Source of the DNA: Gammaproteobacteria bacterium
Lineage (GTDB): Bacteria; Pseudomonadota; Gammaproteobacteria; Chromatiales; Sedimenticolaceae
DNA: 21,758 nucleotides
Direction: 5' to 3'
Assembly (NCBI GenBank): GCA_020445165.1
Contig: JAGRHE010000006.1
Span: 23,989-45,746 of the forward strand
Shown: positions 16,728 through 21,758 of the stretch, piece by piece
Position numbering within the stretch: position 1 is the first letter of the stretch
How the letters are laid out: each line of letters opens with the position of its first letter
Notes under the pieces: generated by a model
Databases searched by the model: none
Seen by the model: only the letters and a program-made list of their open reading frames with translations
Told to the model about the DNA's origin: nothing
Translations under genes and position numbers: made by a program

Positions 16728-16772
16728 TGCCATTTTGTCCTTGACGGCACAACGCACTGGGTCAAATTGGCG
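16728..16772. promoter_or_regulatory. paired candidate activator dyads between divergent sigma-54 promoters
   Basis: Two 13-bp sites each match the mobA-upstream dyad at 10 of 13 positions: TGCCATTTTGTCC (16728-16740) and GGTCAAATTGGCG (16760-16772). Their centres are 32 bp apart, close to the 33 bp of the mobA pair. They lie about 98 and 130 bp from the predicted moaA start, and about 99 and 131 bp from the DUF3305 start in the other direction, so one pair could serve both promoters. The first site is also flanked by TGTGCC/GGCACA arms (16726-16731 and 16746-16751). Binding by the NtrC-type regulator is inferred. Confidence 0.45.
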
Positions 16773-16789
16773 CAATCCGACGCGACTAT

Positions 16790-16803
16790 TTCGGACGTCC
16801 GAA
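16790..16803. promoter_or_regulatory. 14-bp perfect palindrome in the divergent control region
   Basis: TTCGGACGTCCGAA is perfectly self-complementary. It repeats the GGAC/GTCC arms of the other candidate sites but without the 5-base centre. It lies about 30 bp from the nearer dyad and about 68 bp upstream of the predicted DUF3305 start. It could be a third, differently spaced site of the same regulator or an operator for another protein, such as the HTH-PBP regulator. Confidence 0.4.
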
Positions 16804-16838
16804 CACGATCCCGGGTGTCCAAGCGCCAATCCGAAGGC

Positions 16839-16854
16839 TGGTACGGGAGTTGCA
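16839..16854 (+). promoter_or_regulatory. sigma-54 promoter for the DUF3305-DUF3306-polyferredoxin-torD operon
   Basis: TGGTAC-GGGAG-TTGCA matches TGGYAC-N5-TTGCW completely. The predicted start is near 16865, about 21 bases before the ATG at 16886. This also rules out TTG at 16850 as a start codon, since it lies inside the -12 element. Confidence 0.75.
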
Positions 16855-16885
16855 GCTGGACTTGGAATTCAGACTGGATCCGGCT

Positions 16886-17404
16886 ATGAACGACTCCCCG
16901 GACATGATCGACGGTATTTCCGAACTCAATGCCATGCCGGTGTCGGTTCTGCTCGAGCGACGCCCGGCAAACAATCCATGGCTGGACGTGGTCTGGCAGG
17001 CCACCGGCATCGCGATCGGTGGCAACACCTCCGCTGATCCCTCGCTGGCGGTGCGCGAGGAAGGTGGCTGCGCGTTATACCTGGTCGGCGGTTTACAGGT
17101 GAGGCTGTTCGCCGATGAGTGCGAGAGCTACTACTACAACCTGGTCAGTGACTCACCCAAGGCCTACGTCATCGCGCATGTCGACGAGCCCGGAGCACGA
17201 CCAACGCCGTTCCGGGTGTCAATGAGTTTCGACGAGGCGCACGCCTACCTCGAAGGCGAGGACGAAATCTATGCCGTGGACGTGCCGGCCGAGCTCTACC
17301 GCTGGACCGAGGCATTTGTCATCGCCAACTATTTTCCCGAGAAGAAACGCAAGCGCAAGCTGGTCGACTGGCGTGCCGACGGCGCGGACAGTGCGACATC
17401 ATGA
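16886..17404 (+). CDS. DUF3305 family protein of formate dehydrogenase loci
   Basis: 172 residues from the ATG at 16886, the first start codon downstream of the predicted transcription start. ATG codons at 16904 and 16934 remain possible. The conserved opening is MPVSVLLERRPANNPWLDVVWQATGI, with a later block containing LFADECESYYYNLVSDSPKAYVI and a basic run near the C-terminus (KKRKRKLVDWR). There is no signal peptide, membrane segment or Cys pattern, so it is probably soluble and cytoplasmic. DUF3305 genes are typically next to DUF3306 and formate dehydrogenase maturation genes, as here; no biochemical function is known to me. The stop overlaps the next start (ATGA at 17401-17404). Confidence 0.88.
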   Translation: MNDSPDMIDGISELNAMPVSVLLERRPANNPWLDVVWQATGIAIGGNTSADPSLAVREEGGCALYLVGGLQVRLFADECESYYYNLVSDSPKAYVIAHVDEPGARPTPFRVSMSFDEAHAYLEGEDEIYAVDVPAELYRWTEAFVIANYFPEKKRKRKLVDWRADGADSATS

Positions 17405-18006
17405 GCAGCATGGGCAAGGACATCGACGATGCCGTTCCGGGCGAGAGCTTCATGCAGCGTTTCAGTCGGCGCAAAGTCGAGGCTCGCGAGCAACAACGTA
17501 CGGCCGTGGAGACGGCGCTGCCGAACGAAACCGACGATGAGCTGGTTCCCGTTCCACCTGCGTTGACCGATGCCGACATGCCGCCCATTGAATCGCTGGA
17601 TGAGTCCTCTGACTACTCGGGCTTCCTGTCGGAAAAGGTCAGCGAAGGCCTGCGCCGGGCAGCACTGCGCAAGCTCTTTCACGGCAGTGCTTTCAACGTG
17701 ATCGACGAGTTGGACGACTATGCCGAGGACTTCACCACCTTTGCCCCGCTCGGCGACCTGGTGACCGCAGACATGCGTCACCGGATCGAAGCAGAGGCAC
17801 GCAAGCAGGCCGAACGCATCGCCGACGCGTTCTCGTCGGAAAACACCCAACCGGATACGCCCGACGCCGAGCCGTCGACACTGGCTGCACGCGAGCACGA
17901 TTCGACAGCCCCGCAGCCGACACGTGAGGCCATTCAAATGGCCGAGCAATCGACAAACCCCAAACCAGCGCCCAACGACGATGACGACCTCCCAACCCAC
18001 GCTTGA
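17401..18006 (+). CDS. DUF3306 family protein
   Basis: 201 residues, ATG overlapping the DUF3305 stop. The N-terminal motif SFMQRFSRRK (16-25) and the core LRKLFHGSAFNVIDELDDYAEDFTTF (about 89-114) mark the family. The flanks are acidic, Pro-rich and probably disordered, especially after residue 145. No Cys, membrane segment or signal is present. The pairing with DUF3305 and a polyferredoxin in formate dehydrogenase operons suggests assembly or electron transfer (inference). The last 26 bases overlap the start chosen for the next gene. Confidence 0.87.
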   Translation: MSSMGKDIDDAVPGESFMQRFSRRKVEAREQQRTAVETALPNETDDELVPVPPALTDADMPPIESLDESSDYSGFLSEKVSEGLRRAALRKLFHGSAFNVIDELDDYAEDFTTFAPLGDLVTADMRHRIEAEARKQAERIADAFSSENTQPDTPDAEPSTLAAREHDSTAPQPTREAIQMAEQSTNPKPAPNDDDDLPTHA

Positions 18007-19621
18007 ACATACCCGTAACCAGCATGCCCGCCAGCAGGCGATGGCAGCCGTCGAGGGCTTGCCGGTCGCCCCTTCCGGCAGCGTCACCTACACATCGCGC
18101 GGACGCGTACTCGTGATCGGTGGTGAAGAGGCCTACTGGCTTGCCAGCCGGATCACGCCACCACTGCATGCAGAGCTCTTGTTGACTGGCGGTGACCAGG
18201 AGTCGGGAGTGCCGACAACGCCGCTGGCCGATCGGACGATTGAGTTGAGCGGGCATCTCGGCGCCTTCGTCGTCGAACTCGGTGAGCCCGGTCATCACAA
18301 TCATCAGCGCCTGCAGGTCGACCTGGTCCTCGACCTCAGCCCGGCGCCATTGAACGCGGCCGAGCTGCCGCCACCCGGGTACTGGCATGTGGGAACCGAG
18401 CCAGCTGATATCGATGCCGCCCTGGTCGCCGTCGACGGCATGCTCGGCACCTTTGAAAAGCCACGTTACTTCGCCTACGACGCGGCCATCTGCGCGCATG
18501 CGCGCTCCGGCCGTGACGGTTGTCGCCAATGCATCGATGCCTGCCCGGCCGAAGCCATCATATCGATCGGCGAAAAGGTCGAGGTGAATCCGAATCTCTG
18601 CCAGGGCGGGGGGATCTGCGCAACCGTATGCCCGACCGGGGCGATGCGCTACGCCTACCCCGCCGCTGTGGATACCGCCACGCGACTGCGCAGGATGCTG
18701 GTCACTTACACTGAAGCAGGCGGCTCGAACCCGATTGTCATGTTTGCAGCCGACGTCGATGCGGCAGACATTGCGACGACACCGTCGAACGTGCTGCTGA
18801 TCGCCATCGAGGAACTTGCCAGCGTCGGCCACGAGATCTGGCTGGCCGCCCTGGCCTGGGGTGCTCGCGCGGTGATACTGGTCGATGGCGCAAGCATTCC
18901 GCCTCGCGCCAGATCGGCGCTGACCGACCAGATCATGACCGCACAGGCACTGCTTGAAGGCATGGGTTATCCGGGTACCGCACTACGACTGACAGCACCG
19001 GATGAACTCGATGCAAACTGGCAGACGATCGACGGCCTACCCGAGGCCGCGCGTTTCGCCGCTACGGGTGACAAGCGCCAGCTCGCCGCAATGGCCCTCG
19101 ATCACTTGTGGCAGCACAGCCACACCCCGGCCGCTTGGTTCGACATGCCGGCGAGTTCGCCTTATGGGCGCATAGCGGTCGACACGCAACGCTGCACCCT
19201 GTGCATGGCCTGCACCTCGGTCTGTCCGGCCAAGGCACTGAGTGCCGGTGACGAGGTACCTCGACTGGACTTCTTCGAAGGCAATTGCGTCCAGTGCGGA
19301 ATCTGTGCCAATGCCTGCCCCGAAGAGGCCATCACGCTCCATCCGCGCTACCTGGCAGACCCGGCACAACGGCGTGTCGCGCAGAAGTTGCACGAGGACG
19401 AACCTTTCTGTTGCATTGCCTGCGGCAAGCCATTCGCCACCAGGCGTGTGATCGACAACATTCTCGAAAAGCTGGCCGGTCACGCCATGTTCCAGGGCGA
19501 ACGCGCGCGCCAGCGGCTTCGGATGTGCGAGGACTGCCGCGTGGTCGACGCCGTGCAGGACGCCGACGCGATGGAAGCCGGACTAACCCTTCATGACAAT
19601 CACCGAAACGGCAACGGATGA
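17981..19621 (+). CDS. multi-cluster ferredoxin-like 4Fe-4S protein of the formate dehydrogenase locus
   Basis: 546 residues from the ATG at 17981; ATG at 18041 is the alternative that avoids overlap with DUF3306. An N-terminal region without cysteines (1-165) contains GRVLVIGGEEAYWLASRI, somewhat nucleotide-binding-like. First ferredoxin domain: Cys171-x9-Cys181-x2-Cys184-x3-Cys188-Pro, then Cys207-x5-Cys213-x3-Cys217-Pro, where the usual middle Cys is Gly210. Next comes a Cys-free domain, about 245-345 (VLLIAIEELASVGHEIWLAALAWGA). Second ferredoxin domain: two complete motifs, Cys405/408/411/415 and Cys436/439/442/446. The tail has Cys477/478/481 and Cys516/519 (CCIAC, CEDC), possibly a zinc site. 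There is no signal peptide, so it is cytoplasmic. It probably carries electrons for, or helps assemble, the formate dehydrogenase. Confidence 0.88.
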   Translation: MTTSQPTLEHTRNQHARQQAMAAVEGLPVAPSGSVTYTSRGRVLVIGGEEAYWLASRITPPLHAELLLTGGDQESGVPTTPLADRTIELSGHLGAFVVELGEPGHHNHQRLQVDLVLDLSPAPLNAAELPPPGYWHVGTEPADIDAALVAVDGMLGTFEKPRYFAYDAAICAHARSGRDGCRQCIDACPAEAIISIGEKVEVNPNLCQGGGICATVCPTGAMRYAYPAAVDTATRLRRMLVTYTEAGGSNPIVMFAADVDAADIATTPSNVLLIAIEELASVGHEIWLAALAWGARAVILVDGASIPPRARSALTDQIMTAQALLEGMGYPGTALRLTAPDELDANWQTIDGLPEAARFAATGDKRQLAAMALDHLWQHSHTPAAWFDMPASSPYGRIAVDTQRCTLCMACTSVCPAKALSAGDEVPRLDFFEGNCVQCGICANACPEEAITLHPRYLADPAQRRVAQKLHEDEPFCCIACGKPFATRRVIDNILEKLAGHAMFQGERARQRLRMCEDCRVVDAVQDADAMEAGLTLHDNHRNGNG

Positions 19622-19627
19622 CACGCG

Positions 19628-20266
19628 ATGAGCAGCCAACCGACTCCCAACGATCAGCCGCCAGCCGTCGCCAACAACGTGTCGATGCCCGACGTGGCAC
19701 AACAACGACGCGCCGGCCTGTACCAACTGCTTGGCGCGCTGTTGCGTGAACCGCCCAGCGAGCAGGTGATCGATTACGTCCGTCAGCTGGAGGGCGAAAG
19801 CGATGATCGCGGAAGTGAGCTGGGCACCGCTTTCTCCACCATCTCACTGGCTGCAAGGCACAGCGACAGGACCGCCCTTCGGCACGAGTACCATGCCCTG
19901 TTCATCGGCCTGGGGCGCGGCGAACTGGTGCCGTATGGCTCCTGGTATCAGACTGGTTTCCTGATGGAGAAACCACTCGGTCAACTCCGCGAAGACCTTG
20001 CCCGGCTCGGTTTTGAACGTGCTGAAGACGTCCACGAGCCGGAAGACCACATCGCGGCGCTGTGCGAAGTGATGGCCTACCTGATCAGCGACGGTTCCCC
20101 GACCGACGTGCAGCGACACTTCTTCGACAGCCACCTCGGCAACTGGGCGCCGGCATTCTTCGCTGACCTGGTCAACGCCCAGGCTGCCGTCTTCTACAAA
20201 TCGGTCGCCCGCCTGGGCAGCGCCTTCATTGCGCTGGAGAGGCGTTACCTGTCCCTGAACGACTGA
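19628..20266 (+). CDS. TorD/DmsD-family molybdoenzyme chaperone
   Basis: 212 residues, starting six bases after the polyferredoxin stop. Helical TorD-type fold motifs: RAGLYQLLGALLREPP, LRHEYHALFIGLGRGELVPYGSWYQTGFLMEKPL, HEPEDHIAALCEVMAYLI and HLGNWAPAFFADLV. Such chaperones bind the Tat signal or the apo-form of a molybdoenzyme and delay export until the cofactor is in place. The Tat-exported formate dehydrogenase subunit 460 bases downstream is the obvious client. The first 20 residues are Pro-rich and not conserved-looking, so a start slightly further in, for example ATG at 19685 (MPDVAQQ), is possible. It is the last gene of the operon that starts with DUF3305. Confidence 0.92.
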   Translation: MSSQPTPNDQPPAVANNVSMPDVAQQRRAGLYQLLGALLREPPSEQVIDYVRQLEGESDDRGSELGTAFSTISLAARHSDRTALRHEYHALFIGLGRGELVPYGSWYQTGFLMEKPLGQLREDLARLGFERAEDVHEPEDHIAALCEVMAYLISDGSPTDVQRHFFDSHLGNWAPAFFADLVNAQAAVFYKSVARLGSAFIALERRYLSLND

Positions 20267-20302
20267 TCCGGTCCGGGCCGTGAATTCGGGACTGAGCAAT
20301 TC

Positions 20303-20355
20303 TGACCCAGGCCCTCCAGACAAAATGCGCCACTGGACGGGTTTGACCCAGGCCC
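20303..20355 (+). repeat. 12-bp direct repeat upstream of the fdh promoter
   Basis: TGACCCAGGCCC occurs exactly at 20303-20314 and 20344-20355, 41 bp apart (about four helical turns). Between them lie AGACAAAATGCGC (20318-20330), a weak relative (9 of 13) of the mobA dyad, and the inverted pair TCCAG/CTGGA (20315-20319, 20333-20337). TTTGACCCAG, the core of the second copy, also occurs on the - strand at 16766-16757 in the other control region. The copies lie about 80-135 bp upstream of the predicted fdh transcription start. Confidence 0.6.
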
Positions 20356-20368
20356 GGGGCCCGTATTC

Positions 20369-20381
20369 GGACTATCAGTCA
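20369..20381. promoter_or_regulatory. candidate activator dyad upstream of the fdh promoter
   Basis: GGAC-TATCA-GTCA matches the GGAC-N5-GTCC half-sites seen upstream of mobA at 7 of 8 arm positions; its centre lies about 62 bp upstream of the predicted start at 20437. The interval 20267-20490 otherwise holds the direct repeats, the promoter and an AT-rich patch (20381-20400), and no gene that I can support. Confidence 0.4.
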
Positions 20382-20410
20382 TTTTCCGCTAATTATTTTC
20401 CGAGCTCTTC

Positions 20411-20426
20411 TGGTCCGCCGCTTGCC
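20411..20426 (+). promoter_or_regulatory. sigma-54 promoter for the formate dehydrogenase structural operon
   Basis: TGGTCC-GCCGC-TTGCC keeps the essential GG-N10-GC pattern but deviates at three less critical positions, so it is the weakest of the four. The predicted start is near 20437, about 54 bases before the ATG of the small Tat-signal protein. The upstream AT-rich patch and dyads fit an enhancer- and IHF-type arrangement. Confidence 0.58.
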
Positions 20427-20490
20427 TTGTTTATGAATCAAGGAGCGTACCGCCCCCCGGCATCACCAGTTCAAACGAGGACCGCCTGAC

Positions 20491-20700
20491 ATGAAAGACC
20501 CAAACCAGCCGACTTCCGAATCCCGTCGCAAATTCCTGCGCGATGCCGGTGTCAGCGGCGGCCTTGCCGCGGCTGCGGCAGCGGCGCCGGGTGTCGTGTC
20601 CGCGGCAGGCAGCGATGCTGACAGCAGCGGGGACAAGTCTACTGAGGGCTACCGCCTCACCCAGCACATTCTCGACTATTACAAAAGCGCTTCCGCCTGA
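20491..20700 (+). CDS. small Tat-signal protein of formate dehydrogenase loci (formate_TAT type)
   Basis: 69 residues. A twin-arginine motif, SRRKFLR (11-17), is followed by an Ala-rich hydrophobic stretch ending near VVSAAG (35-40). The short remainder ends in GYRLTQHILDYYKSA, the conserved tail of the small proteins found just before formate dehydrogenase alpha genes (TIGR02811-type, from memory). GAGG lies 10 bases upstream. It lies between the sigma-54 promoter and the catalytic subunit gene, 23 bases before the latter. It may be a small exported subunit or an export/assembly helper; its function has not been established as far as I know. Confidence 0.88.
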   Translation: MKDPNQPTSESRRKFLRDAGVSGGLAAAAAAAPGVVSAAGSDADSSGDKSTEGYRLTQHILDYYKSASA

Positions 20701-20723
20701 CGGTCCGCCTGGAGGATAACGGG

Positions 20724-21758
20724 ATGAAACTGAAGAAGATATCGAACACCGTCGAAGCGCCGACAGCGCCGGAGAACTCGGACAACCGGTCCGGACTGAG
20801 CCGTCGCGAGTTCCTGCGCCGATCGGGAATCATGGCTGGCGGCGGGGTCCTGGCGACCGGACTGGCCCCGGGAATGATGCGCAAGGCCAAGGCGGCGACG
20901 ACGGAGGCTGGCGGCGAGACCAAGCAGGTGCGCTCGGTCTGCACCCACTGTTCGGTTGGCTGCGGTGTGATTGCCGAAGTGAAGAACGGTGTGTGGGTCG
21001 GCCAGGAGCCTGCCTTCGACCATCCCTTCAACCGTGGTGCCCACTGTGCCAAGGGTGCTGCCGTGCGTGAACACGGCCACGGCGAACGGCGCCTCAAGTA
21101 CCCGACCAAGCTGGTCAACGGCAAGTGGCAGAAGGTCTCCTGGGATCAGGCCATCAACGAGATCGGCGACAAGCTGCTCAAGATCCGCACCGACTCCGGA
21201 CCCGACTCCGTTTACTGGCTGGGTTCAGCGAAGTTCAGCAACGAACAGGCCTACCTGTACCGCAAGTTTGCGGCCATGTGGGGCACCAACAACGTTGACC
21301 ACCAGGCACGTATCTGCCACTCGACCACGGTCGCCGGCGTAGCCAACACCTGGGGCTACGGCGCGATGACCAACAGCTATAACGATATTCACAAGTCGAA
21401 GGCGATCCTGCTGATCGGGTCCAACCCGACCGAGGCGCACCCGGTGTCCTTGCAGCACATCTTCAAGGCGAAAGAGGAGAACAACGCGCCGATCATCGTG
21501 ATCGACCCGCGTTTCACCCGGACCGCGGCACATGCGGATCATTTCCTGCGCATCCGTCCCGGCACTGACGTGCCGATCATTTGGGGAATGATGTATCACA
21601 TCTTCAACAATGGCTGGGCGGACGAAACCTATATCCGCCAGCGCGTCTACGGGATGGATGAAGTGAAGGCCGAAGTCGCCAAGTGGACTCCGGACGAGGT
21701 CGAACGCGTCACCGGCGTGCCCGAGCACCAGGTCTACGCAGCGGCCAAGGCGATGGCT
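20724..21758 (+). CDS. fdhA: formate dehydrogenase catalytic (molybdo) subunit, 3' truncated by window edge
   Basis: 345 codons are visible, with no stop before the window end. GGAGG (20711-20715) lies 8 bases before the ATG. A Tat signal (SRREFLRR, 26-33, then a hydrophobic stretch and AKA-A at about 55-58) predicts export to the periplasm. The [4Fe-4S] motif is Cys73-x2-Cys76-x3-Cys80 with Cys108 in GAHCAKG; Lys110 is the family's electron-transfer lysine. The active-site segment NVDHQARICHSTTVAG carries Cys198 (codon TGC) where E. coli FdnG has selenocysteine (position 196, from memory), so no SECIS element is needed. Next come GYGAMTNSYNDI and IGSNPTEAHPV, conserved among FdnG-type enzymes. 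It oxidises formate to CO2; the iron-sulfur and cytochrome b subunits would be expected just past the edge. Confidence 0.95.
   Translation, partial: MKLKKISNTVEAPTAPENSDNRSGLSRREFLRRSGIMAGGGVLATGLAPGMMRKAKAATTEAGGETKQVRSVCTHCSVGCGVIAEVKNGVWVGQEPAFDHPFNRGAHCAKGAAVREHGHGERRLKYPTKLVNGKWQKVSWDQAINEIGDKLLKIRTDSGPDSVYWLGSAKFSNEQAYLYRKFAAMWGTNNVDHQARICHSTTVAGVANTWGYGAMTNSYNDIHKSKAILLIGSNPTEAHPVSLQHIFKAKEENNAPIIVIDPRFTRTAAHADHFLRIRPGTDVPIIWGMMYHIFNNGWADETYIRQRVYGMDEVKAEVAKWTPDEVERVTGVPEHQVYAAAKAMA

Noticed and set aside
16850..16852. TTG as start of the DUF3305 gene
   Set aside because: It lies inside the -12 element of the sigma-54 promoter, upstream of the predicted transcription start.
17732..18832. 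366-codon - strand open frame
   Set aside because: Antisense to DUF3306 and the polyferredoxin, both supported by family motifs.
21312..21320. Possible selenocysteine codon in the formate dehydrogenase
   Set aside because: The active-site codon is TGC (Cys), with no in-frame TGA and no SECIS needed.

Overview
The window is GC-rich, densely coding bacterial DNA. It is most likely from a gammaproteobacterium with a respiratory, possibly Chromatiales-like lifestyle. That placement rests on the gene set (membrane-anchored c-type cytochromes, a Tat-exported formate dehydrogenase, DUF3305/DUF3306 proteins, sigma-54 control) and is an inference. No rRNA, tRNA, CRISPR array, insertion sequence or prophage was seen.

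Layout. (1) 1-2507, + strand: two tandem, paralogous c-type cytochromes; the first is cut by the window edge. (2) 2508-2767: a REP-like tandem array of hairpin repeats between convergent genes. (3) 2768-6349, - strand: a tight three-gene operon of coiled-coil and membrane proteins without a confident function. (4) 6500-8964, - strand: mobA-mobB-moeA, molybdenum cofactor (Moco) synthesis and guanylylation. (5) 9380-13704, + strand: a sigma-54 activator, its Cache-type histidine kinase, and a MoeB/ThiF-like adenylyltransferase translationally coupled to the kinase. (6) 13736-16587, - strand: moaA-fdhD plus a gene for an excisionase-type HTH fused to a periplasmic-binding-protein-like domain. (7) 16886-20266, + strand: DUF3305, DUF3306, a polyferredoxin and a TorD-like chaperone. 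(8) 20491 to the window end, + strand: the small Tat-signal protein of formate dehydrogenase loci and the start of the catalytic molybdo-subunit (Cys, not selenocysteine, at the metal-ligand position).

Together, regions 4-8 look like one formate dehydrogenase module: cofactor precursor (MoaA, MoeB), molybdenum insertion and nucleotide attachment (MoeA, MobA, MobB), sulfuration (FdhD), chaperone (TorD), accessory electron-transfer or assembly proteins (DUF3305/3306, polyferredoxin) and the enzyme.

The main find is regulatory. Four -24/-12 (sigma-54) promoter candidates head the mobA, moaA, DUF3305 and fdh transcripts, while the window itself encodes an NtrC-type activator and kinase. Candidate activator sites (GGAC-N5-GTCC-like dyads) lie upstream of each. 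In the moaA/DUF3305 divergent region two dyads sit symmetrically, about 98-99 and 130-131 bp from both predicted start sites. The second candidate system is the unexplained three-gene coiled-coil operon at 2768-6349.
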